Part shown: positions 18,628-28,238 of the stretch, in pieces
Layout of the letters: the number at the start of each line of letters is the position of its first letter
How positions within the stretch are numbered: position 1 is the first letter of the stretch
Notes under the pieces: generated by a model
What the model was told of the DNA's origin: nothing
The model's input: the letters and a program-made list of their open reading frames with translations, nothing else
The model's database searches: none
Made by a program: the position numbers and the translations under genes
IMG/VR virus record: IMGVR_UViG_3300046535_001514
Coordinates: 1 to 40,712 of that record
Source of the DNA: a virus
Direction: 5' to 3' (one strand)
DNA length: 40,712 nucleotides

Positions 18628-20991
18628 TCAACTGTATTGTATGATATTCAAATTTTTTGCCAGGAAATTAAAGCCATTTCCAGCAGTGAATGTTGGCCCC
18701 CATTCCAGGATAAGAGCTGTATTTAATGATGCGTTGTAAGGCAATAATGCAGGGCTTATTATCATCTGAAAGGCGCGCAAATTATTGGCGGTATCTGCAT
18801 ACCATCCCGCGACCGAGCATGTCACGTTGGTCGAATCTACCCGCGTTACCTTTATCTTAACGGCCATATTCTTCTGACCGCTAAACCCACTGAAGTTTAT
18901 TATGTTGCTTTGTACGGCAAAAGTGCCAAAGGCGAACTGCAGAATTCCGGTACCACCACTGCCTGAGGATGCCATCTGTCCGGTTATATCAATTTCAACT
19001 GTTTGCCCAATCCCTAGGCTGTTGGCTAAAACGACATTTGTCCCATGTAGGGTGTTCCAGACGCTCGTAAAAACTCCGTTAGGATAGGAGGCGGTATATA
19101 GAAGTGTAGTACCCAAGGTGAAATTAACGCCCGAGATACTGGGGCCAACAGATAAGTGCCCCGAAGCCTGGGTTTCTGTTGCAATAAACTTTGTCGTCTT
19201 GGTTAATCCATTGTAACTCGCGAATATAACATCGGCACCTTGGCTATAGGCATTAAAATTTACCAATGCGCTTTCAGCACCAGCCGTAGCATTTAAAGCG
19301 AAAACCTCCATATGCCGATAGTTAATCGCGACATCTAACGTATTAACGGCAAAAGTGCTCTCTAACCCAATTGGATTACCCAGATTAGATATATCCGTCT
19401 GATATGTCAAAGACGCAGGGATGGTAGTCGTCAAGTTCGATTGCAAAACGAACGGTTTTGCCGGTGTCTCTACAATGATGCCATTACCCGCATCATATGC
19501 AGATTGCAGGGTAGCACCCCCCACGAGGTTTGATCCGCCGATAGAGGAGACGAAGCAGTTCAAAGAATCCACTGTCGGGTTATCAGTTGAGGTGAGATTG
19601 GCTATGAAAATCTCGACAGTGTCAGTTGCTACTAGAGTAAGTCCACACTGAAGGGGAACAGGTCTAAATGATGGGCTAATGCCGTCTAATGAATATTTCA
19701 TTATCGATTTGGATACTATCGCCCCATTGAGGTAAATGCTCATCTGTATAGTATCTGTGGCTAGAGTCATAGTACCGCTTGCGCATACCGTGATTGCGTA
19801 TTCAATCGCATTTGGATTCGTGCAGGTTAATGTTCCAGAAGGGTCTTGCGTGAAGTGTAATAAATCTCCCGCACTGTAAACCGAGTTTACCTTGACCGGT
19901 ACGCCGATCGACCCAATAACCGTAGGCGTTACGTTCCCCGTGAAATACATCTCCCCATATGAGGCGTCTGTATTGATGCCAGGAGAGGTGTTGGTTATCA
20001 CCCCTGTGACAGGGTCGTAAGAGATACCTGTCCCGCCGCTCAGCGCCTTACGGGCATTTATGGTCACCTGTGCAGAGGTAGCGCCGCCCAACAGCAGGGG
20101 AGTTACGCCAAGGACATCTGTGGTCAAGAAGGTTAATGGCCCTGTCAGCGTCAGGGTATTAAAGTAAGAATCAGCCACGCTGTTAACATTCAGATTGCCA
20201 GAGCTGAAGTTGTGAAACGTAACAGTCCCGATATATTTATCCCCCATGCAGAAAACCCGAAGACCAGAGGTGGTATTATCCTCGATCAACGTGTTTCCCA
20301 GCACCTCTACTGATGAAAGCGTAAAGTTGCTTCCAGTTCCATTAGCTGTATGATTTATGGTCAAATCATCGACCGTGGAGTTTGTAACGCCACCATAGCA
20401 ATTCTGGACTTGTATGCTTTGTTCATTTCCGAACCCAAAAATGCCATCAATAATAGCAATCGTTGTCCCCACGGTGTTCCCAGAGATAAATATTGAGGAA
20501 GCAGCCGTTGTTACAGCGTTTTCTATCCTCACGACCGCAAAGGTCGGTGCAAACAGATTAAAATTCAAGAACATGCCGCCGGTGAGCGTTAAGGCTTGAA
20601 GATTTTGTATGCTGAGAAGTCCGCTAGAAGACCATGATGGATCTAGCACGACCTGGTTTGTCACCGCGTATTCTCCACCATTGAAATCATAGTAGATGTT
20701 TGGCTTTAAGACCCAATTTAGGTCTGTGAACACACCAAATGCACTGATTAGGTAGGGTTTTGCTTGAGTGGCATCGGTGATCTGGCCGTTGGCGAAAGAG
20801 ATAGTTGCATAGGGGAATTGGACGCTGCCATCACCCGTAGCATCGCTGCCGAACTGTGAGACATATTTAACGGTCGCGCCACTGAGCGCCTGCGTGAAAA
20901 TGGTGTTTACGCCCGAGCGCAAGCCCACAACCTGATCTGTCGGCCTTAAAGAACCCCCATTTACAAATTGACTAAATTTAATGTCTGCCAT
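18628..20991 (-). CDS. Tail spike/fibre, paralogue with one beta-helix module
   Basis: A 787-residue protein. Residues 37-320 share the module of the 834-residue spike (KYVSQFGSDATGDGSVQFPY, then ATISFANGQI and DFNGGEY). The N-terminus MADIKFSQFVNGGSLRPTDQ looks like a short virion-attachment segment. The C-terminal half differs from the other spike: it has TNTDA/TPVTGVITNTSPGIN-type fibre elements and ends in beta-rich segments (ILEWGPTFTAGNGFNFLAKN). It probably assembles with the neighbouring fibres into the adsorption apparatus. Confidence 0.8.
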   Translation of the reverse strand: MADIKFSQFVNGGSLRPTDQVVGLRSGVNTIFTQALSGATVKYVSQFGSDATGDGSVQFPYATISFANGQITDATQAKPYLISAFGVFTDLNWVLKPNIYYDFNGGEYAVTNQVVLDPSWSSSGLLSIQNLQALTLTGGMFLNFNLFAPTFAVVRIENAVTTAASSIFISGNTVGTTIAIIDGIFGFGNEQSIQVQNCYGGVTNSTVDDLTINHTANGTGSNFTLSSVEVLGNTLIEDNTTSGLRVFCMGDKYIGTVTFHNFSSGNLNVNSVADSYFNTLTLTGPLTFLTTDVLGVTPLLLGGATSAQVTINARKALSGGTGISYDPVTGVITNTSPGINTDASYGEMYFTGNVTPTVIGSIGVPVKVNSVYSAGDLLHFTQDPSGTLTCTNPNAIEYAITVCASGTMTLATDTIQMSIYLNGAIVSKSIMKYSLDGISPSFRPVPLQCGLTLVATDTVEIFIANLTSTDNPTVDSLNCFVSSIGGSNLVGGATLQSAYDAGNGIIVETPAKPFVLQSNLTTTIPASLTYQTDISNLGNPIGLESTFAVNTLDVAINYRHMEVFALNATAGAESALVNFNAYSQGADVIFASYNGLTKTTKFIATETQASGHLSVGPSISGVNFTLGTTLLYTASYPNGVFTSVWNTLHGTNVVLANSLGIGQTVEIDITGQMASSGSGGTGILQFAFGTFAVQSNIINFSGFSGQKNMAVKIKVTRVDSTNVTCSVAGWYADTANNLRAFQMIISPALLPYNASLNTALILEWGPTFTAGNGFNFLAKNLNIIQYS

Positions 20992-20995
20992 TTTT

Positions 20996-21169
20996 TTACT
21001 CCGTAATCATGTTATCGCCAGTTTCAGTAATTACAAATTGTCCAATTTCTGAAATGATGAAAGACCCTGGCGGGGGTGGGGAAATACCACCGAATATAAA
21101 TTCTTGTATAAAGGGTGATTCTAGTAGGGGGTTATTAGCAACCCCCATGGTTCCATTAGGTAGTGGCAT
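20996..21169 (-). CDS. Tiny tail-associated protein
   Basis: A 57-residue protein starting MPLPNGTMGVANNPLLESPF and ending with a repetitive FIISEIGQFVITETGDNMIT, a pattern of alternating strands seen in small phage fibre or baseplate add-ons. It overlaps the end of the gene upstream by 14 bases, and its stop lies 5 bp before the spike's ATG. Proline-rich turn in the middle (GISPPPPGS). It may be a short connector or tip peptide of the fibre. Confidence 0.6.
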   Translation of the reverse strand: MPLPNGTMGVANNPLLESPFIQEFIFGGISPPPPGSFIISEIGQFVITETGDNMITE

Positions 21170-21518
21170 AAAAAGTCACTCCCACTTGATCTGCTATGTC
21201 CGAGGTAATAAAAGATAAGACATCTCCCGGCATTACAAGGCGTCCGGCTGGGTTCAATTCAGACTCGCATTGCGCAAAAGTGCCGCTGGCTGGAATAGTG
21301 GGGGTTCCATTGACTGATACCCAGACAGACGCGCCAGGCGTGAACGAAAATATCGCCATCACATTTTTATAGGTAGGCTCGGAGGTCGTTGGAACTGTCA
21401 GCGAACTTATCACGCTAGTTGACAGCAAGACTTGCCACTGGCTGCTTGAGAATGTCACACCAAAGCCGTTGTAGCCATTGATGTCGCGGGTCATTGAAAA
21501 AGGTAGCATGTTAATCAT
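21156..21518 (-). CDS. Small beta-rich tail fibre component
   Basis: A 120-residue protein preceded by AGGAATACTAAA. It is beta-rich throughout (GVTFSSSQWQVLLSTSVISS, then ASVWVSVNGTPTIPASGTF), with no signal peptide. It resembles the jelly-roll-like small proteins that cap or decorate fibres. It lies between two large fibre genes. No specific family recognised. Confidence 0.65.
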   Translation of the reverse strand: MINMLPFSMTRDINGYNGFGVTFSSSQWQVLLSTSVISSLTVPTTSEPTYKNVMAIFSFTPGASVWVSVNGTPTIPASGTFAQCESELNPAGRLVMPGDVLSFITSDIADQVGVTFYATT

Positions 21519-21532
21519 TTTAGTATTCCTCG

Positions 21533-23887
21533 TTAGTATTTAATTAGCCAAACAACATTCGCGTTTACTGATCGGTTTTCATTCCCGCCAGTCTCATTTG
21601 TCACGCCCGAGGTTACTGCTTGCGCTGAACCTCCTCCGGTGCCACCTGGATTAATTGGGACGAAGGTTCCATACACATGACTATGCGCAATCAGCTGGTC
21701 AGCCTCGTATGTCCCAAGATTATTCCCATATCCCAGGGGATTAACACTGAATCTCGGCCCCAAATCCCATATCTGTGTTGGGTCATATCCACGCAAAAAC
21801 AGCCCTTGTAAATTAGGCACAGCAAAGTACGTGCTATTAATGGCAATCATAGTCTTTGAAGCGACCTGCGCTGCGGTATCAGCGCTCAGCAAATCTACTT
21901 CTATCCCGTAGGAACCCAATACGACCGGAATTGTCCCTATACCGTCAACGGTATACCAGACAAAATAATTGTTAATATTGGTCGCGCCGAACGTAAAATA
22001 ATCCCCAGGGGTTATGGTTCCGGCTGCTATGGTAGTTATGACATTTACTTGTGTGCCTGAAATGGCGCTTTGAACGATGGCAGCGACATCTGCTGCTGTA
22101 TAAGTCGATTTCAATGCAACCTTTATGGCAGTTCCGCCGGGCGCTGGATCAATACCGATTCCATCAACTGTAAACCACATGTAGTACAGCGTTGGGCCGG
22201 GCAACGTGGTGAATCTAAAATATTTGCCAGCCAAGGTCAGCGCTGCGATGGTTGTGATATTGAACATCAGGAACGCAGCTACTGTGGCTGGGTCTCGATA
22301 AACGGAAATCGTAAACCCAGATGTATTCACGGTCGGCGCGGTCACAGTACCAGCAGTAGAGGCTTTGCAAAAAATAGTGGTCGCTGACTGCAAGTACCCA
22401 GTGATATTAAATCCCGCCGCACTTGCGGGGCATACGGGAAAGAAAGTAAACCCGGTCGGCATAAGGCCATCAGCTGGTGCATTTGCCACACCAGGCTGGT
22501 TCGTGGACATAAACAAATTAGAGGTCGATGAAGCTTGTATGTATGTGGTTACGAAGTTTGGACCGGTGCCGAAAATGGGCAAATTAGTGACCACATTGTA
22601 ATACCGAGATTGTAACCTTGAGAAAGGCACGCCCAAGGGGGAATATCCCGCGGTTAGATATTGAGAGCCATCCCCCTTCATAAGATTTGAGCTTGGGTGT
22701 AATGATCCATTGAAGAAATACTGAGCAGCGATAACAGTGCCAATTTCGTCATCAGAATACGCTAACCCCTCTTTTGACAGCACAAGCGGCAGGAAAAGAT
22801 CAGATCCATCGCTGTTGGGTGGAGGCGCGGTCAGAGACCTAGCCATGAAATCAGCATTAGTCGTCGGCGGGAAAGCAATAATCTCGACTTCCCCGAAAAA
22901 TTGAATAAAGTCGGTGAACTGTGCTCCAAAAGTGATATTGGTCGGGAATGAGATAGCTAACTCGATATAGTCATCATTGTTCGTGCCTAAACTTGTTCCG
23001 CTGTTATCGCCAAAAACAAAGCTCTGCTGGTAAGCAAGCTCAGTGCCGGTGATGAGAAATGTCCCCAGGGTTGTGACGGTCGTGGGCGACGGAGACCCAC
23101 CGGTTCCATAGAACTTAATCAAATCTAAACTAACATTAAAGTCACCGCTATTGAATGTCACGCCGGTGAATCCGAATGTGTAGAAGTCCGTATCAGACGA
23201 GAACTTATTCACGTCATAAAACCTGACGCGCAAGTCTTTGAAGGCATCTGGCGCATTGGCGCTTGAGCAAACGATTTGAACAGCATAGCGCGGACTTGCC
23301 GTGGGATTGGTTACAAATTCACCAAATCGGAAGAACTGTACATTATCAACCGCCGTGCTACCTACCGGCCTTGCAAAATACCAGCCGCCCTGGGCAATTT
23401 CTGTGACTGGCGTTGTGATCTGACCAAACGGAATATTATTGACAAGATCTGCCGGAATATCGTTATGCGACAAAAATTGACCGTTTGGCACATAGTTAAC
23501 AGCATTAGCCTCGACGCCCTCTGATCCATTTCCGACATTGGGCGGCCACGCTTCTCGGGTGAATTGTAGGACATCATTGGAATCTTTTACTACTATATAA
23601 TAAAGTTCTATGTTTCCATCTGCATCGTAAGGGTAGTAGTAAGGGACGACATTGTTTCCACCGGCATCTTGAAAAGTACCCACCCCACTTAAGGTACTCG
23701 GGTTTGGGAGTTGGACAAATGTATAATTTGGCGGATTTCCACTGATCGTGTAGACAGCTTTATGCAAGGCACGATTATTATCCGAGAAAAATTCCACAGT
23801 GCCATCCGCGAGTGGCAACCCGCTATCCTTGTCAACAAGGTATAATTCTAGGTCTGAAACTGATATATATCGTTGGTCAATTGTCAT
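21533..23887 (-). CDS. Large tail fibre / collar protein
   Basis: A 784-residue protein. The N-terminal 120 residues (ISVSDLELYLVDKDSGLPLA, then GTVEFFSDNNRALHKAVYTI) are an Ig-like virion-attachment module common at the start of phage fibres. The middle is a carbohydrate-binding-like beta region. Around 545-690 lie two tandem copies of a module of about 72 residues, marked by YMWFTVDGIG and FVWYTVDGIG. The C-terminus (LFLRGYDPTQIWDLGPRFSV, then LIAHSHVYG) resembles the phage tail-collar domain that forms receptor-binding tips. Confidence 0.82.
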   Translation of the reverse strand: MTIDQRYISVSDLELYLVDKDSGLPLADGTVEFFSDNNRALHKAVYTISGNPPNYTFVQLPNPSTLSGVGTFQDAGGNNVVPYYYPYDADGNIELYYIVVKDSNDVLQFTREAWPPNVGNGSEGVEANAVNYVPNGQFLSHNDIPADLVNNIPFGQITTPVTEIAQGGWYFARPVGSTAVDNVQFFRFGEFVTNPTASPRYAVQIVCSSANAPDAFKDLRVRFYDVNKFSSDTDFYTFGFTGVTFNSGDFNVSLDLIKFYGTGGSPSPTTVTTLGTFLITGTELAYQQSFVFGDNSGTSLGTNNDDYIELAISFPTNITFGAQFTDFIQFFGEVEIIAFPPTTNADFMARSLTAPPPNSDGSDLFLPLVLSKEGLAYSDDEIGTVIAAQYFFNGSLHPSSNLMKGDGSQYLTAGYSPLGVPFSRLQSRYYNVVTNLPIFGTGPNFVTTYIQASSTSNLFMSTNQPGVANAPADGLMPTGFTFFPVCPASAAGFNITGYLQSATTIFCKASTAGTVTAPTVNTSGFTISVYRDPATVAAFLMFNITTIAALTLAGKYFRFTTLPGPTLYYMWFTVDGIGIDPAPGGTAIKVALKSTYTAADVAAIVQSAISGTQVNVITTIAAGTITPGDYFTFGATNINNYFVWYTVDGIGTIPVVLGSYGIEVDLLSADTAAQVASKTMIAINSTYFAVPNLQGLFLRGYDPTQIWDLGPRFSVNPLGYGNNLGTYEADQLIAHSHVYGTFVPINPGGTGGGSAQAVTSGVTNETGGNENRSVNANVVWLIKY

Positions 23888-25873
23888 TTATCTTCTCTCG
23901 TTAAGTGCGTTTTGTATGGATTGCGTTAATCCTGTTGTGATTGCAGCGGGCAATATAGAGCCCGCGCTCATCGATTTGTCTTTTTTAAGCATCTTTTCTA
24001 CTAGCTTTTCACGATAAGCTTGGGATGTGAGCTTGTTCGTTAATGAGCGCGCAGTGAGTGGCTTAGCCACTAATGCCGCCAGCGCGCCTGGCAATCCTCC
24101 TGCGGACATGCCCCCTACGCCCAACCCGACATCTACGATATTGCCCAAATTCTCCAATCCTCTTTGACCAGTCTTTGGGTTAAACATTCTGCCCAATGCC
24201 TCAGAATTCATGCCAACCAGCTTGCTGTAATCATTCAAAGCAGAACGCTCTGCCTTGTCGGGAATAAGAGCAGCTTTCTGTTTAATGCCTAAATTATTCT
24301 GGCTCCAAAGATTCTTTAACGCATTGGGATCAAGATACCGATCATCTTCGCCGCCCTTGATTGCGCGGGAGAGATAAGAATACTTGAGCAAGTTTTGGCC
24401 TTCAGGGTCCAGCTTGGTCATGAGCTTGCCGAGTTGACCGGATTTATCGGTATTGCGCCCAGTTTTAATGAATGTCGATACCAAATCCTCAGCACTTTTT
24501 TTACCGCTTAAAAACTTGTAGATGTCTTTATCGAGAAACTTAGAAAAAGTCTCTTTATAATTCTGTTCCGCGCCGGTATATGCTTCTTTCAGAAGAGGAT
24601 TGCCCGTTTTGTCGATTGATTGCTTAATGTCAGTCTTCAGTGAACTGCCAAGCTTTGATAGGCTGCCAGCAATAAACCGATCTGCTGGCAGTGGGGAGTT
24701 ATATTGATTGGATAAACCTTTAAGAGCACCCGCTAAGATGTTTGCTTCTTTTAAGCTCAGGTTAGATGCATTGGTTTGGCCTGACATCTGCGCAGTTAGG
24801 GAGGGCGGCGCAAGCGCCTTTTCTAACAACTTTTGCGTCGGCGCATCTAACTTAACATTTTCCAAAATCCCTTTATTTTGTAAAAGTGACTTATTAAAGT
24901 TTGATATTTCTACAGGCATCCCGATGGTATCTGCAATTTCCTCAGCCCCCTTGTAAAGAGAGTTTTTTAAAGCCGTCTGATTTTTGTATGCGTTTATCAA
25001 TGACTCGCCTAGCTTTGCATCGACATCCATGGGATTAGTGCTGCCCAGATACTTTGACAGAATTGCGTCGCCCCGTGATGTGACATCCACCGCTGTCTTG
25101 CCCATAATGGCATCTGCGCCACTCCCCGCAATTTTGCTCAGGGAGTTTTCAAAAGTTCTTTTGAGCATCGGCGACTCAATGACATCCCCGAGAGGTGTCG
25201 TTGTTCCACGTGTAACATCCAAGTTTTTTGTCAGCTGTTCAGGCGTCAGAGAGCCGCGCAGGAAATTCGATGGCATGAGTTTACCCAAGGCACCTCCCAG
25301 CGCGCCGGTCGCACCCCCGACCAGTCCTTCTATGCCAGCGCCCTGCAATCTATCCTCAGGATTCATGACGGCACCCATGGCACCGCTAGCCAGCGCATTC
25401 CTGGCAAATGACGGACCAACGCCCGCGCCAAGCATGTATTGTGCCGTTTTCTCTAGTGTCGGAATTGATTTGGCTGCGGTTAATCCTTTCGAGACAGCGC
25501 CCAGAGGTGCTGCGTAAGTAGCAATATTGCCACCGATATTCCCAATATCATAAGCTAGACCCTCGCCGGATTGTGAAAGTGGTATCTGTGCGGGTTTCGG
25601 TAACCCCAGTGCGCTCCCGATCGCGCCCATGCCGCCGGTGATAAGATTCGCGGAGTTTGCTAAGAAGTTCTGCGCGGCGTCGCCCGCCCCAAGTATCGCC
25701 TGTAGTGGCGCGCTTGATGCTAAAGACTGTGCCCATTGGGGGGACTGGTCTTGGGTGCCATTGAGCTGTGCCAAAAGTGCTGGGTCGGTGACTTCTTGAC
25801 CCATAGGCGAGGGTTGTCCCCCTCCTTCGGAATTCAATTGAGCAAGCAAATTTGGGTCGGTGACTTCAATCAT
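23888..25873 (-). CDS. Large ejection (internal virion) protein
   Basis: A 661-residue protein starting at the ATGA overlap at 25873; a GTG four codons earlier is possible. The first 40 residues carry two copies of EVTDPxLLAQLN. Next comes a Gly/Ala-rich segment (residues about 75-210) with amphipathic or membrane-active character, then long helices rich in Lys and Leu. This composition, and its place after a head-associated protein and before the fibres, match P22 gp16/gp20-type proteins. Those leave the capsid with the DNA and form a conduit across the envelope. Family inferred from layout. Confidence 0.72.
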   Translation of the reverse strand: MIEVTDPNLLAQLNSEGGGQPSPMGQEVTDPALLAQLNGTQDQSPQWAQSLASSAPLQAILGAGDAAQNFLANSANLITGGMGAIGSALGLPKPAQIPLSQSGEGLAYDIGNIGGNIATYAAPLGAVSKGLTAAKSIPTLEKTAQYMLGAGVGPSFARNALASGAMGAVMNPEDRLQGAGIEGLVGGATGALGGALGKLMPSNFLRGSLTPEQLTKNLDVTRGTTTPLGDVIESPMLKRTFENSLSKIAGSGADAIMGKTAVDVTSRGDAILSKYLGSTNPMDVDAKLGESLINAYKNQTALKNSLYKGAEEIADTIGMPVEISNFNKSLLQNKGILENVKLDAPTQKLLEKALAPPSLTAQMSGQTNASNLSLKEANILAGALKGLSNQYNSPLPADRFIAGSLSKLGSSLKTDIKQSIDKTGNPLLKEAYTGAEQNYKETFSKFLDKDIYKFLSGKKSAEDLVSTFIKTGRNTDKSGQLGKLMTKLDPEGQNLLKYSYLSRAIKGGEDDRYLDPNALKNLWSQNNLGIKQKAALIPDKAERSALNDYSKLVGMNSEALGRMFNPKTGQRGLENLGNIVDVGLGVGGMSAGGLPGALAALVAKPLTARSLTNKLTSQAYREKLVEKMLKKDKSMSAGSILPAAITTGLTQSIQNALNERR

Positions 25874-27126
25874 TTCTGGTACCACTTTCCGTTGATATTT
25901 TGAAATTGCTGACCGTTAATGACTTTTGTGCCAGGGGCGGATTGCTGACCAGGCTCAGGAATAGGATTATATTTTTGCAACCTCTTTAATGGCGCATTCG
26001 AGGCAGGAGATGCGGAAACGCCAACCGATTGTGCAACACGATCTAAAGATTCCCCCAACATGTTAAACTGGGTAATAAATTGCTTCGGATTAGATGTTAT
26101 TGAATCCATTGTCTTTTTATAAAGATTCTGTAGCTGTTCTCTTTGAGAGTCTGTTGCGCCCATCTGGTCTAATGTTTTAATCCTGTTCTCAAGCAAAACC
26201 ATATCATGATTTACGAAAGATATATAATTCTCATAAGCCTGAGGATTCTTTTGCGATAATGCATCAACGGCTGACTTTCCTTTTCCAAGAGCGCCCGCAT
26301 ATTCCGATGCAGCTATTGCCTTATTCTGGAATTCGGGATTATTCATAATGCCGCTGACTTGGATAGCGCCTTCCAACTGCCTTTCTGTTGCCGCCGTAGT
26401 GAGACCTTTATTGGCCGCTAGCTCGGAGATATTTTTCAAATTTGCATTTTGTTCAGGGGTCGGAAGTTTAAAAGCATTGGGCGGTATCAAGCTTTGTTGA
26501 GGTGCATTTCCTTGCCCCTGTCCTTGTCCTTTGCCGTACTTGGGGAAATAATCGGCCAAAGCCTCTGATAATATAGAATTTTGACTGCCGGACTGTTCCT
26601 GAAGTGTTTTATTGCTTAGTGTAGCCATCATGTCATTGTATGCATCACCGTTATCGGCAATCCATTGGGCGCGAGTAGGCGCGGGCATTTGCTGCAATGC
26701 CCTGGACATTTCATAAGCAGCGCCAAATCGGCTACTGACATTTTGCGCCCTTGATCCTTCAATCAAATACCGCAACGGCATAAACTTCGATTCCTGGTTC
26801 GCGAGTCCCGCTTGCGCGCCACGAAGTCCCATTTGTGACTGAATGTCCTGCCCGTAGTATTTAGCTTGCTCTCCAATCAATCCGGTCTGCGCCTGCATGT
26901 GTGGTGCCATTTGCTGCCGGTATGCTAACTCGGCTTCTGTCATCTGTGGGGCATATTGATTTTGAATTTCCGCCAAAGCATTTGCTAATTCAAGCTGCCT
27001 AAGTTCTTCTTTCTGCTTCTTTGGCATATTCCAAAGCTGCATGCCCGCGCCCAAATTTTGCGCAAGGTTTGGCGATGCGGTATTTGCCGTGGGTAGTGCT
27101 GCCCAGTTTAAAACGGGTGTTGGCAT
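25870..27126 (-). CDS. Ejection (internal virion) protein, Gln/Ala-rich
   Basis: A 418-residue protein from the start at 27126 behind AAGAGG; an upstream frame start at 27165 would overlap the previous gene. It is helical and rich in Gln, Ala and Asn (LRQLELANALAEIQNQYAPQ, then MTEAELAYRQQMAPHMQAQT), ending NGQQFQNINGKWYQK. This is typical of podovirus internal proteins delivered with DNA. The ATGA overlap with the next ejection gene supports joint production. Confidence 0.7.
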   Translation of the reverse strand: MPTPVLNWAALPTANTASPNLAQNLGAGMQLWNMPKKQKEELRQLELANALAEIQNQYAPQMTEAELAYRQQMAPHMQAQTGLIGEQAKYYGQDIQSQMGLRGAQAGLANQESKFMPLRYLIEGSRAQNVSSRFGAAYEMSRALQQMPAPTRAQWIADNGDAYNDMMATLSNKTLQEQSGSQNSILSEALADYFPKYGKGQGQGQGNAPQQSLIPPNAFKLPTPEQNANLKNISELAANKGLTTAATERQLEGAIQVSGIMNNPEFQNKAIAASEYAGALGKGKSAVDALSQKNPQAYENYISFVNHDMVLLENRIKTLDQMGATDSQREQLQNLYKKTMDSITSNPKQFITQFNMLGESLDRVAQSVGVSASPASNAPLKRLQKYNPIPEPGQQSAPGTKVINGQQFQNINGKWYQK

Positions 27127-27130
27127 GTGT

Positions 27131-27946
27131 TTAAACCTCTTTGAATTCAATACCAATAGCGTCATAATCCACGCTTAAATAGCCGCCGATCTCTTTAACT
27201 GCTTCAGGATTAATCTCCATGACTTCCTGGGCAATAACGCCCTCGAACTCTTTGTCGGGGTGCGCTATGTACCTGAACCTGTACAAATTATGTCCATTTT
27301 TTTGTCCTACCTTCACGAAGTCCTTCTTCAGTCGCTCATCTGAGAAGAAAGCACCCAATGCCGCACCCCCCATCTGCAGGAGATTAGAATTGCCCGCTTG
27401 GTTGGCGGCATTCTGGTTATTCGCGCCCTGGTATGCCATCCCCGCCTGGTTCATTAGCGAGGACGAGAGCTGATTTGCCATTGCATCAGATGCGCCATAG
27501 CCCATCTGGTTAATCCCTGACTGACCGCCCAGGCCGGTGTTATATAAGCCAAGAACCTGATTCATATAGTTGTAGTAATCTTGGTTTGCTAGCTGACTCG
27601 AAAACGTGGCTGCGTTTTGCTGAGCATATGGCGTACCTGCCATTCCCCCTGCCGCCGCTGCGGAGTTCGCAGCGTTCATCCCTTGCTCGTATTGAAACTG
27701 ATATCCAGGAGATTCCTGGAAGCCTTGGCCAAGCTGTGAATATCTTTCCCCTGGGTTAGATACCAATTGCCCATACTGCGCCATCAGGCTCGCCAGAGAT
27801 TCTTTTCCAGCATTGATGTACGGGTCGTAATAGGGCTTTACCGCGCCTGGGATTTGATTTAAATACTCCATGCCAGGTTGTGCCGGATTAGTGTAGCCAC
27901 CCCCCGCATTACCGATGCCTAATACATTGCCAATTTTGCCTAACAT
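27131..27946 (-). CDS. Virion/injection protein with C-terminal S74-type chaperone domain
   Basis: A 271-residue protein. Residues 1-200 are low complexity, rich in Gly, Gln, Asn, Tyr and Ala (PGYQFQYEQGMNAANSAAAA), as in DNA-injection proteins. The last 65 residues match the peptidase S74 intramolecular chaperone: SDERLKKDFVKVG, YRFRY, GVIAQEV and a final DYDAIG. S74 domains normally sit on tail fibres and cleave themselves off after trimerisation. Finding one on a short Gln/Gly-rich protein in the ejection block is uncommon, though known in podoviruses. Confidence 0.75.
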   Translation of the reverse strand: MLGKIGNVLGIGNAGGGYTNPAQPGMEYLNQIPGAVKPYYDPYINAGKESLASLMAQYGQLVSNPGERYSQLGQGFQESPGYQFQYEQGMNAANSAAAAGGMAGTPYAQQNAATFSSQLANQDYYNYMNQVLGLYNTGLGGQSGINQMGYGASDAMANQLSSSLMNQAGMAYQGANNQNAANQAGNSNLLQMGGAALGAFFSDERLKKDFVKVGQKNGHNLYRFRYIAHPDKEFEGVIAQEVMEINPEAVKEIGGYLSVDYDAIGIEFKEV

Positions 27947-27953
27947 AAATTAC

Positions 27954-28238
27954 CTATAATGGTGTGGTGGTGAACACAACTAAAGTGCCATTTTCATTAC
28001 CAACATATTTATTAATATCTGTGTCATACCAAAATGTGCCCGGCCCCTTCGCATTTGGGTTAGACGGGCTGACGATATTCTGAATTGCAGCAGTGGTCTG
28101 GGATGGGATTACGTACCCATCATCACTTAAATTACGCTGCATTTGCTGCGTAATGATGTCGAGCAATTGCTGTGTATCGGATGTGGGCATCCCCGTGGGT
28201 TCGACCATCTTTGTCGCTGTGTAAGTTGGGATTCTCAT
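27954..28238 (-). CDS. Small virion structural protein
   Basis: A 94-residue protein. A helical N-terminus (TQQLLDIITQQMQRNLSDDG) is followed by a short beta segment, GPGTFWYDTDINKYVGNENG, of the kind seen where phage proteins describe a fibre or plug tip. It overlaps the gp10-like gene by 4 bp and lies before the injection proteins. A head-to-tail plug or small fibre is possible. No family recognised. Confidence 0.65.
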   Translation of the reverse strand: MRIPTYTATKMVEPTGMPTSDTQQLLDIITQQMQRNLSDDGYVIPSQTTAAIQNIVSPSNPNAKGPGTFWYDTDINKYVGNENGTLVVFTTTPL

